DNA from: Paramacrobiotus metropolitanus
Lineage: Eukaryota; Tardigrada; Eutardigrada; Parachela; Macrobiotidae
Assembly: GCF_019649055.1 (NCBI RefSeq)
Contig: NW_026570258.1
Coordinates: 310,001-374,000 of the forward strand
Direction of reading: 5' to 3'
Length of the DNA stretch: 64,000 nt
The notes under the pieces: generated by a model
What the model saw: the letters and a program-made list of their open reading frames with translations, nothing else
Told to the model about the DNA's origin: nothing
Databases searched by the model: none
Program-made: the position numbers and the translations under genes
Shown here: one piece after another, positions 1 to 8,960 of the stretch
Layout of the letters: every line of letters begins with the position of its first letter
Numbering within the stretch: the first letter of the stretch is position 1

Positions 1-838
1 TCGTAGCATTATTTTGACCCGGACACTTTGGTCAAAGCACTATTTTGACCCGGACAATTTGGTCAAGCACTATTTCAGCCCGGACACTTTGGTTGGAGCA
101 CTATTTCTGCCCGGACACTTTGGTCTGAGCACTATTTCAGCCCGGACACTTTGGTCGGAGCACTATTTTGACCCGGACACTTTGGTCGAAGCACTATTTG
201 GACCAAGACACTTCGGTCGGAGCATTATTTTGACCCGGACACTTTGGTCTGAGCACTATTTGGACCCGGACGCTTCGGTCGAAGCACTCTTTGGACCCGG
301 ACACTTTGGTTGGAGCAATATTACAGCCCGAACACTTCGGTCGTAGCATTATTTTGACCCGGACACTTTGGTCAAAGCACTATTTTGACCCGGACAATTT
401 GGTCAAGCACTATTTCAGCCCGGACACTTTGGTTGGAGCACTATTTCTGCCCGGACACTTTGGTCTGAGCACTATTTCAGCCCGGACACTTTGGTCGGAG
501 CACTATTTTGACCCGGACACTTTGGTCGGAGCACTATTTTGACCCGTACAATTTGGTCAAGACTATTTCAGCCCGGACACTTTGGTCGGAGCACTATTTG
601 GACCCGGACACGTCGGTCGGAGCATTATTTCTGCCCGGACACTTTGGTCTGAGCACTATTTCAGCCCGGACACTTTGGTCGGAGCACTATTTTGACCCGG
701 ACACTTTGGTCGGAGCAATATTTCAGCCCGAACACTTTGGTCGGAGCACTATTTGGACCCGGACAATTTGGTCGGAGCACTAATTCAGCCCGGACACTTT
801 GGTCGGAGCACTATTTCTGCCCGGACACTTTGGTCGGA
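1..838. repeat. 31-bp tandem satellite with 340-bp higher-order repeat
   Basis: About 27 head-to-tail copies of a unit close to CCCGGACACTTTGGTCGGAG plus CACTATTTTGA, 31 bp long, with variants (TTTCAG, TTTCTG, TTTGGA endings; one 30-bp unit). Bases 1-188 recur at 341-528 without a difference I can see, so eleven units form a 340-bp higher-order period. Because 31 is not a multiple of 3, reading frames cycle through all three phases, and none meets a stop for long stretches; the resulting ORFs are an artefact of the repeat. The array runs off the left edge. Confidence 0.95.
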
Positions 839-885
839 TAGAGTGAACTGGATTAGTCGCGATGGAATGCCGCCAATGCGCTAGC

Positions 886-1000
886 TGTGCCGTTCCCGGC
901 TGTGCCGTTCCCGGCTGTGCCGTTCCCGGCTGTGCCGTTCCCGGCTGTGCCGTTCCCGGCTGTGCCGTTCCCGGCTGTGCCGTTCCCGCCTGTGCCGTTT
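886..1000. repeat. 15-bp minisatellite (GTGCCGTTCCCGGCT)
   Basis: Seven 15-bp copies at 886-990 (the last with CGCC for CGGC) and a partial eighth. In one frame it reads as repeated Val-Pro-Phe-Pro-Ala. The open frame continues to 1081 but has no domain or supported start, so I treat it as a minisatellite rather than a gene. Confidence 0.9.
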
Positions 1001-1084
1001 GAAGTAAGTTACGCTGTTTTGCAGAACTTCCGGCACTTTACCGTACAGAGCTCATTGAAAGTGGGCGGCGGGACAGGCTGAAAT

Positions 1085-1270
1085 AATGGTGTGGCAAAAT
1101 AGGCAACTAACTATTTTGCCGACCATAGTGCGGCAAAATAGCTGAGCAACTATTTTAACGCAGTATGCGGTAAAATGGCCAACAAGCTATTTTGCCCACC
1201 CTAGTGCGGCAAAATACCCAACTGTCTATTTAGCCGCAAACACTGCGGCAAAATAGCCACTTCGTATTTT
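1085..1270. repeat. Imperfect satellite of inverted GCGGCAAAATAGC motifs
   Basis: Roughly four imperfect units of about 45-50 bp alternate GTGCGGCAAAATAGC with its complement-like GCTATTTTGCCGC. Each unit is a weak inverted repeat, so the block could fold into serial hairpins. No coding potential is seen. Confidence 0.7.
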
Positions 1271-1320
1271 TATCGATCTTTCTTCTCATGTGTTGCAAAT
1301 TGCAAATAAAAAATTTCGTG

Positions 1321-1420
1321 TTTGAATTCTTCCCTCTTGCAACGCGTATTTAAAAAAAACCATGGTCAGTTTCTACTGCGCTCTTAGAAGAAATCAGTAT
1401 AAACTGTTTATGACCAAATG
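1321..1420. repeat. Dispersed repeat, copy 1
   Basis: Contains GAATTCTTCCCTCTTGCAAC and, about 70 bp on, GTATAAACTGTTTATGACCA. Both recur in the same order and spacing at about 4040-4130. This marks a local segmental duplication or a non-autonomous element; no ORF is associated. Confidence 0.6.
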
Positions 1421-1556
1421 TCAGGAGAGAAAACTTGAAAGTTTAAAAACCACAGATATGCGAAAACTTGGTGAAAGTTGAAAGGAATGGTAGTTTTCGA
1501 TCTGACTTAAATTGAACTTATGTATGTCCACATGTAAACTGTAATGCCGTTTCCAA

Positions 1557-1787
1557 ATGGAGACGCTCGGACCGCCCGGACCGGAAGCTGTCCGAACAAT
1601 AACGGAATTCGGACAGAAAATACGTCAGGAAACCGGCGAAAAACGAGCCACGGAATATCTTCGCCAACGGATCAGCATCGAAATACAGCGAGGAAATGCG
1701 GCATCGATCATGGGGACGGCGCCGATGGGAGCGAATTTAGACCAAATTTTCTCTGTGATTAGGCCGCCGCTGTCGATTGATGCTTAA
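1557..1787 (+). CDS. Unrecognised small ORF, possible gene fragment
   Basis: A true ATG opens 76 codons with a credible composition: a helical, charged stretch containing YLRQRISIEIQRGNAASIMG. I do not recognise it with certainty. From memory a similar tail (QRISIAIQRGNAAS) occurs in transposon-derived invertebrate proteins, but I cannot check that. There is no signal peptide or membrane segment, and no flanking exon could be joined. It may be a relic of a mobile-element gene in this repeat-rich block. Confidence 0.25.
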   Translation: METLGPPGPEAVRTITEFGQKIRQETGEKRATEYLRQRISIEIQRGNAASIMGTAPMGANLDQIFSVIRPPLSIDA

Positions 1788-1905
1788 TGAGTGATAGTTT
1801 CCGAAGCTTTTGTTAAAAGTACTCGTGTTGTAACTTGTAATAGTGAAATGACCACAACTTGAACAACTCAATATGAAAACCAGATGTAAAGTGTAAAATG
1901 GAGAC

Positions 1906-2442
1906 ATGCAAATCTTTAACTGTTTCGTGAAAAGAAACGGCTTCCGCAGAATATTAATATGCAGTGCGTGTGGTGTGCAAGGTGCCATCTATTTGAATCG
2001 CGTCTTTGATCATGGGAAACGCAAAAGTGTAAAGCGATTTATAGCCACCGATTTATGGGCGCTGCGCGATACAAGACTCGTAAGGTACAGTGCAGGTTTA
2101 GCACCTGTTGCCCTCCGGTCTGTGAACACCAGTAACCGCAGCAGCATTATCTCGGTTTATTACAGTATGCTTTTCTTCGGCGATTCGTTATCCCGTTTTT
2201 ATTTCAAGAGCAAACATACAACGTGCCGAAGATTTTGCGTTATAGCTTCATTGAAAGTATATTTTGTAACGGTCGAGATTTCGTTGACGGAGCTGTTTTC
2301 TCTGAAACGCTGCAGGTATCGTTACAGCTCGTGCCGCTGTGATGTTGGTTGTACGGATTTTTGGTTTTTCACCAAGGAAGATTGCCGAATGGCGACAAAG
2401 CAATTTGGCTCGTTGGCACGTCGTTTTGTGGACTACAAGTGA
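1906..2442 (+). CDS. Putative cysteine-motif small protein (family copy A)
   Basis: An ATG-initiated ORF of 178 codons. Its C-terminal part, about 2262-2394, contains TVEIS, LKRC, RCDVGC and TKEDCRM. The same pattern appears at 7460-7610 on the other strand, with 25 of 42 residues identical by my alignment and five aligned cysteines (C-x5/6-C-x1/2-C-x3-C-x10-C). Many differences fall at third codon positions, which favours past selection on protein. The N-terminal 110 residues look less protein-like, so the real first exon may lie elsewhere. The function is unknown. Confidence 0.35.
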   Translation: MQIFNCFVKRNGFRRILICSACGVQGAIYLNRVFDHGKRKSVKRFIATDLWALRDTRLVRYSAGLAPVALRSVNTSNRSSIISVYYSMLFFGDSLSRFYFKSKHTTCRRFCVIASLKVYFVTVEISLTELFSLKRCRYRYSSCRCDVGCTDFWFFTKEDCRMATKQFGSLARRFVDYK

Positions 2443-2969
2443 GACTACCAATAAAAACGGTGAAGCGTATTTGCACGGTACGATACTTAATTTTTGCCTA
2501 TCCGTTATATTTAGCGTCTCTCGTCCTGATGTATCACTTTTGCGCAATTATTTCCCACACCTTGGCCCCGTGCCAGCATAATGAGGACCGTAACCAATGT
2601 TACTGGATGGTTGTGAATGTGATTCAGTAGTGTGCTCCTCGGGATTTCACCGTCTGCTACCAACTGGTTTCCTGGCGTTGGAAACAGATGGTCATATCCC
2701 GAGGACGATCAGATGTCACCCCCCGATATTTTATACCCGGAGATGCTATGCCGCATGGGATATACAAGCTGGCAAATGCTCGCTGCCTTCTGGGTACGGT
2801 TTAGTCTCGCGTAAAGTGCACAATCAGCTTTCTTCCGGAATTGTGCGTTTTGCTACAGCGATGTTACTTCATTTATGCCCTGCACGAAGGTAATTGATAA
2901 CATTAGCGGGCTGCCTCTTTTCTTCCGTATTATAAGCCAGTCGTTTTGTAACCACAATGACACTTACTG

Positions 2970-3188
2970 ATGGACTTCCGGAAATGTGCTATCAATGTCC
3001 TTATGACATTGCTATTAGTGCTATAACGCCTGTGCGGCGAAACCGTCGAAATTTTGTTTGAAGAAGAAATTCGCTCGAGTCTGATATTAGCACGAAAAGG
3101 CGATAGTATTGTCATAACTGCTCCTGATTGTCATAACTGCAGCGAGTATACACACGCTTTACAGTTTTCAGCTGCGGCGCCTTGCTAA
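2970..3188 (+). pseudogene. Small secreted-type ORF with in-frame TAA (family copy C)
   Basis: ATG at 2970 opens MDFRKCAINVLMTLLLVL, a signal-peptide-like stretch. An in-frame TAA follows, and then the same frame continues with ETVEILFEEEI and ends at 3186-3188. A second copy with the same start and motif (TDFRKC, TAEILFDEEI) lies at 6660-6857. The TVEI-F motif resembles that of the cysteine ORFs at 1906-2442 and 7454-7717. Either the stop is a pseudogene lesion or a small intron is missed. No function is assigned. Confidence 0.35.
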
Positions 3189-3284
3189 ATACCGTACACA
3201 GTTATCGTAATTATCGTAAGTTTTTATTATGCACCAGATTAACGCTGAGCATTACGATAGCTACGGAGAGGCATAAAAGAAACG

Positions 3285-3367
3285 AAGAAAACATTCCTTC
3301 AAAAAAGAAAAAAAACGAAGAAAATTGAAGAAAGAAAAGAAGAAAATAGAAGAAGAAAAATTTAAAA
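3285..3367. repeat. Purine-rich low-complexity tract (GAAGAAAA)n
   Basis: About 80 nt almost entirely A and G on the plus strand, built from GAAGAAA-type words. It produces a spurious Phe-rich ORF on the minus strand. Confidence 0.85.
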
Positions 3368-4035
3368 TTGGCTGTGAGTTGGCATTCCGCCAGCCGGAGA
3401 AATAAAGAGGCGATTTCGTGCCTTGAATCGTCAGTTTTGACTATAAACTGCTCAACAATCGTGCCAAGACGCGATCGTGAATGCGATTCAGGCTTCAAAG
3501 AGGTAAATCACGCTCACATGCATACAATTTCTGCGGATGCGCTGGAATTTAAATCTAACAGCTTGTATCAGTTATGAGTTGCACATCCCGTGACACTGAT
3601 AACACTGGCTTAAAAGACGTTATTGTTTTGTGAGAACGCGCTGAGGGTTAACGCGTTTATACGTTTTGTCCATTTTACTGCGCCATATCTCAGCAACCGG
3701 ATGCTGAGCACATTCACTTGTACAAAAAACGTTGCAACATTAAGTTTTTCTATTTTGTATCTCTATCCGCAAACATATTTTTAACTATTTCAACCAGATG
3801 TTTTTACTGACATCATCCATTAAGTAATTAGGTTTACCGGTTAGATACGATTTATGATAATTGCGACCTGGCTGAAACAAATTGCTTGCAACCTGCCGGA
3901 GGTTTCTGACACACTGCTTCGCTGTTTGTCTAACCTTTTCTGCCATTTTATCGATCTATATATTATCGATAGCTATTTTATCATCATATTATTTCATCCA
4001 TCATTATATTTCTGTAGATAAAAAAAGTCGTCTTA

Positions 4036-4130
4036 TCCGGAATTCTTCCCTCTTGCAACGTGTATTAATAAAAAAAATTACCAGCTACTCGTGAAAAAGA
4101 AAGTATAAACTGTTTATGACCAAACGCCAG
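4036..4130. repeat. Dispersed repeat, copy 2
   Basis: Second copy of the repeat at 1321-1420, sharing GAATTCTTCCCTCTTGCAAC and GTATAAACTGTTTATGACCA. Immediately downstream, CGGGATTTCACCGTCTGCT (about 4138) matches a segment at about 2640, so this 3-kb block contains several shuffled duplicate pieces. Confidence 0.55.
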
Positions 4131-4605
4131 GAATCTTCGGGATTTCACCGTCTGCTTCCAGCGCCAGGAAACCACTGCAAAAGATCGATTGTCCAATTAA
4201 ATGTATAACGTTCGCAACCACCAATGATGAAAATTGACTGGACTGGACCAGTCCAGTCCAGTTAAGTCATGTTAATTGATAAATCACTGCTGGTCGCTTA
4301 GATCGCTGGTTGCTTAGGTCTCCACTTTCTGCCACTATTGTAACATGGTGCGCTAGTGACCACAGCCCAGTCCAGTTATCGATGCTTGCCAGCATTCCCT
4401 ACATAACACGATGCTGTGCCCGAAGCCAACTTGTACATCCCGTCCGGCACACTGCGCCTCACGGAATGCTCAAGTTGGTAATTGCTCCGAGCTTTCTGGC
4501 CATGGATACGATTCCGTCTCACAAAATACATTTCACACAGAAAGCTGGTTGTGCGGTACGCACAAACAGCTTTCTGTCAATAATATTCGAATGCTGTGAT
4601 GGTTT

Positions 4606-4802
4606 CCTTACTTTCCTTATCTGCTCCTCTAGTTAAAACAGCTGCAAAACTGCAAATACTAATGTAACTGCGCACGGGGTCGGTTGCCCATACTGTCAAT
4701 GCTGCCGGAAGTGCGCGCAACCGACCTTGCGCGCGGTTACATTAGTATTTGCAGTTTTGCAGCTGTTTTAACTAGAGGGAGCCCAGATAAGGGAAAGTAA
4801 GG
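4606..4802. repeat. 197-bp long inverted repeat (hairpin)
   Basis: The left arm 4606-4668 (ending AAATACTAATGTAAC) is complementary to the right arm 4736-4802 (starting GTTACATTAGTATTTGCAG), with only a few single-base gaps near the outer ends. Pairing resumes inside (GGTCGGTTGC against GCAACCGACC), leaving a small loop near 4704. A piece of the right outer arm (GGGAGCCCA-ATAAG) is repeated directly downstream. It fits a foldback or MITE-type element or a hairpin transcript source; no coding content. Confidence 0.85.
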
Positions 4803-5977
4803 TAAGGGGAGCCCATATAAGGCAGCAGTCGAAGTATTGTTGAAACAGTGCGCTTTTATTCATACATGTACTGAATTAAGAAAAGGTCGATGCACGGGGC
4901 GTTGGCTGCGCCCACGGAGTTCGGGAACGGGCGTTCGTTGCGTGCACGGGAAATAGCTACGAGTTTTGCTCAGCTAGCACGGATTTCTACTTATACATTT
5001 GAGGACTTACTAGAAAAATGCACGTTGGCGCGCATTGGCAGACCGGAGCGTGACTGAAGGGAAATGACCTGGTACCGTAAATGGTACCAAAGTGGTATAC
5101 ATACACGAAAACTTCCGTCTCGCGCACTCTAAAACACCTTTTGCATTGTTTTTTTTATGGCATTTTGGACTCAAACAATTTGTATACACAGGCGTGAAAA
5201 CACTTTGCGGTCAGAATATCCGGAGGGGAATTATGGGTGGAAATTATAAATGTAAGAATGCACGGAGGAGTACTAAATGCCTCATCTTCCAATATTTCAT
5301 AAAAAACGTATCAGTTGACAGACCGCTTATACAACAAGCCAGGTTTGTATCACGTTTCTAAATTTAGAATAAAAACATTTCTAGAATTTTTAAAATTCAT
5401 TTTGTAACTTTGAGAACCTGGTTCGGCGTCGAAACAATCGTTTTGCCAATGTGCGTTTTCATATAAAATCTGAAAAGATCGGTGCATAAAGCTTTTAGTA
5501 TACCTAAATACATTTATACATTTTGCAAATTGTCCGCACGGTATATGTCAGCGCACAAGATGTGCCACGAAGTCAGCACAGTGACCATGGAGGGCGTATA
5601 AGTACGCGGTGCAAGGTTTCTATGCCATAAACTAACCAAAAATCCATTTCGATCCATGATTTTGTCATCGTGACTGTTATGACCTACTATTTCAGCGATG
5701 ATAGGAGAGGGGATAGGAGGAAATTTTTCAGGGGGAAATTTCTGCCGGGAGCCATTATTGCCGATTACACTCAAGACTAAGGTGTATCATGCAGATGTAT
5801 GGGATATATTATTTGTTTAGTTAGGCTACGCGTTACTGACATAATGGACAGCCAAAAATGCAAGATTGCAATTAGGCCTGGAGCATCACCGCGTCCAGTA
5901 ACAGAATCATAGCGGGCAAATGCGGTGATGCAGCGCAGGTTTCTAGCGCTGTTTTCGTAACGAACTTTTATAATCGA

Positions 5978-6360
5978 CAGAAATCAAAAGTTGCAGTATA
6001 GCTGTATGGGATCGCTACGTCATGGCTGTGAACATTAACGTCACAGTGGGCAGCTCCGTGATTTTGTATATTCCCACAACAACAGGCACCACCAGTCACA
6101 TTAGTCTAGGTTAAATGCACTAAAGTCATAGCGTTATTCTGTAAAGGTCTTTTGTAACGGAAGGAATTCAAGAGTTGCAGTACCGCTGTATATAGCCGCT
6201 ACGTCATGGGCAACGACGTCACAGACACGTCATACCGGTCAGTTGCCTGATGTCATAGCCTTACTTCCGTACGAGTATCCAATTTCCGTAACACACTTCC
6301 GTAACAAACTTCCTAACAAATTTCCGTAACGAACTTCCGTAACGAATTCTCGTGACGTAC
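5978..6360. repeat. Local duplication and CTTCCGTAAC tandem repeat
   Basis: A segment at about 5978-6060 (AAAAGTTGCAGTATAGCTGT, then GCTACGTCATGG and CGTCACAG) recurs in diverged form at about 6165-6235. Further on, 6283-6350 holds about five short copies of ACTTCCGTAACRAA. No gene is recognised between 4803 and 6480. Confidence 0.6.
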
Positions 6361-6659
6361 AGAAATCAACAAATGCATTAGTCTTGAATATATACAGTAG
6401 AGTAGAGGACCTTCGCTACGCTCCGGTCGGTTATTAATTTACTGAATACTTTTGAATTTTACTTTCCATTTTCTAATTTTATGGCCTTTTTTTCGCACTT
6501 GAAGGGGATTTTTGGGAGACTTGAAGATTTTTTTCAACAGGGATTTTTGGCCGCTTTCGTAATATATGCGCTACCAAGTGCTAGCGTCCAGTTTGTAAAT
6601 GAGCCATCACAAGTCAGATTTGAGGAAATTGTTTCCGGATCAGGCTTCTGCAGTTACCC

Positions 6660-6857
6660 TTGCTGACTGACTTCCGGAAATGTGTTACCATCAGTATTTT
6701 TAAGACATTCTTATTACATATAGTCAGCGTAACAGCCGAAATTCTGTTCGATGAAGAAATTTACTCGAATATTTTACACTATACAATTAAAATCAAAACC
6801 ATACGTATAATTGAGTACGGTCGACACTGTGCATTATGTTGGCACAGGGTCGATTAG
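6660..6857 (+). pseudogene. Small ORF resembling 2970-3188 (family copy D)
   Basis: Reads TDFRKCVTISIF, then a hydrophobic stretch, then VTAEILFDEEI, paralleling the ORF at 2970. The reading frame is open for 65 codons but lacks an ATG at the position used by the other copy. DNA identity is clear around TGACTTCCGGAAATGTG. I treat it as a degraded family member of unknown function. Confidence 0.3.
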
Positions 6858-6945
6858 TTGGTAATAAATATGTATACGTAATAAAGTCAGTCTTGAACGA
6901 GTACATAACGGTCATCATTTGTAACTTACTTTCAGTCCACACAAC

Positions 6946-7365
6946 GTGTCACCCAGCCAGATGGCCCACGCTCAAGTTCTGACTCTGACCGCTCAAGCTC
7001 TGACTCTGACCGCTCAAACTCTGACTCTGACCGCTCAAAGTCTGACTCTGACTGTCCAAACCGAAGAAAATCCTAAGAAACCCAAGAGACATAAGGAAAA
7101 TCTAAGAAACCTAAGAAACCTAAGAAACCTAAAAAACCTAAGAAACCTAAGAAACCTAAGAAAACCTAAGAAACCTAAGAATCCTAAGAAACCTAAGAAA
7201 ACCTAGGAGAACCTAGGAGAACCCCTAAGAAAAACCCTAAGAAACCTAAGAAACCCTCAGAATCAGGGTCAGACTTTTAGTAGTCAGAGTCAGACTTTGA
7301 GCGGTCAGAGTCAGACTTTGAGTAGTCAGAATCAGAGTCAGAGTCAGAGTTTGAGTCTGGGCCCA
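6946..7365. repeat. Foldback element with CCTAAGAAAC core
   Basis: The left arm is four copies of a CTCAARCTCTGACTCTGACCG-type unit (6970-7050). The right arm (7268-7360) is the complement, built of TTTGAGCGGTCAGAGTCAGA. Between them lies a tandem array of CCTAAGAAAC (about 7075-7255) with AAAACCC variants. The arms can pair, leaving the decamer array as the loop. Two other foldbacks in the window (9885-10075 and 55199-55965) also have CTAAGAAAC at the centre. Confidence 0.8.
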
Positions 7366-7453
7366 GCCAGATCACTCTGTTGCCACTTGCCAGTGCGCTC
7401 ATAAGTTGTGGGCGCACTGGCTCAAGAGTCAGATGGATGGACGACACGTTGTA

Positions 7454-7717
7454 TCACGATGTCGCCAGCATTCGGCATTCTTCTTTGGTGTAAAACAAAT
7501 GATCCACACAACCGACATCACAACGATTACAATTGTAACGATTCGTGCATCCTTTTAAGAAAAACACCTTATCAAAAGAAATTTCGACTGTAAATTTAAA
7601 CTCCAAAAAAGCAAACATGTCGACACGTGCCGCGTTTGATTTATTGAAATTAAAATAAGTTAACAAATCGCGAAGCGAAGCAAAACTTATGCAAAAAGGT
7701 ACTGCTGCTGAGAACAA
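7454..7717 (-). pseudogene. Cysteine-motif ORF fragment (family copy B)
   Basis: The minus-strand frame contains TVEISFDKVFFLKGC, then RCDVGC and TKEECRM, then a stop. It matches the C-terminal block of the ORF at 1906-2442 with all five cysteines kept. There is no ATG at a sensible place in the open frame, so this is a terminal exon or a fragment. The function is unknown; it could be a small secreted disulphide-bonded protein. Confidence 0.35.
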
Positions 7718-7719
7718 AT

Positions 7720-8960
7720 GCCGGATGGTTACTGATTCGGCATTCGGAGATGATAGTAGGTGTAGTGTATGTGCACTATGGCCACACAGGCACTAATACT
7801 TTCATGATTTAATAAGATTTCACTCCTACGTCAGGAACACCCTAATCACAAAGCCAGGCAGCATCTCTAGACAGTGACAAGAGGTATCTAAGGCCCCTGA
7901 CCTTAATAATAATAAAATTAATACGACATTCCTACTCTCGAGATATCAACCGATACGTATGTACTCACGTATGTACACACTCTACAGTAGGCAACAGGTG
8001 CTAACGTGTACTGTACGAGCCTTATAATTATTATCGTGCAGCGCCCATAGATATGTGGCCACAAAGCTGCTGTTTTTCACTACTCGTACGAGTACTGCAT
8101 TTCCTTGATGCGCTTCGAATAGGTTAACTCGCTCCAAACGTACTGCATATTCCGTGAAAACTGCTCGATTTTACGAAACAATTAACATTATCAGATCGTC
8201 ACATACAAACGATAATCGCCAAATTGGCATTATAAGACCTACGTTCGTTTTACGTCCGATAAAAAAACTGCCATTTCATTCATTAATATTTTGCATTTCT
8301 TTCGTTTTTCAACTTGCAGGTGTTCTATCTGAAATGTATTATCACGGAAATGAAATATTTATTGTTATGGCTGTTCCTGATTTATTCTGAACAGCGTTTC
8401 AGACACACGAGTATATTCACAGAAACATACTAGCTATAACAATTTTTATTCTTCGTTAACCGTTTATATAGTTATATAAGCGGTGTACAAGTACGCATTA
8501 ATGTTTCGCCTAACCATAAGACTGCACCGTATCGTATCATGCTGTCATACGTACTCATAGCGCACATTATCGGCCTTTTGACTGATAGAGATCGGTATTT
8601 GATCAGGATTTTAAAGACTATAGCGTGCATTTATGATGTGCACATAAGTACAAACTCTGTACTTTAGCTTTATTTTTTTATTTTATACGAAATCGCTGAC
8701 CTGGGAAGCTGTTCAGAATGGGATTGCCGATTATGTTGGCTAACAGTAAAACTGCATACTTCGTACCGAAAGATGCATTGCCCCGTAATAAACAATAAGT
8801 ATGGCATTACGAGTAATAAACGCACATATAGGTAGTCAGAACGCAAAAATGTACACGTACACGCGAATACTACAGTAGCACCGCATTGAATTAATCTGGT
8901 GGAGTATTGCCTTAGTAGATTTGCTAACAAGAAATTGTGATGTTATACTGCTAACCCACG
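7720..8960. other. Intergenic, no gene seen
   Basis: AT-rich sequence with many stops in all frames. It is upstream of the GH31 gene and may hold its first exon or promoter, since the first recognisable GH31 exon has no in-frame ATG near its left end. I see no RNA gene. Confidence 0.4.

Noticed and set aside
1-838. CRISPR-like array (31-bp repeats) or repeat-protein gene
   Set aside because: There are no unique spacers, units are contiguous, and the surroundings are eukaryotic. The open frames result from a 31-bp stop-free repeat.
887-1081. Protein with VPFPA repeats
   Set aside because: No supported start, signal or domain outside the 15-bp minisatellite; simpler as a minisatellite.
7075-7255. 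CCTAAGAAAC array as telomeric repeat
   Set aside because: Internal, flanked by inverted repeats on both sides, and the same decamer occurs inside other foldbacks.
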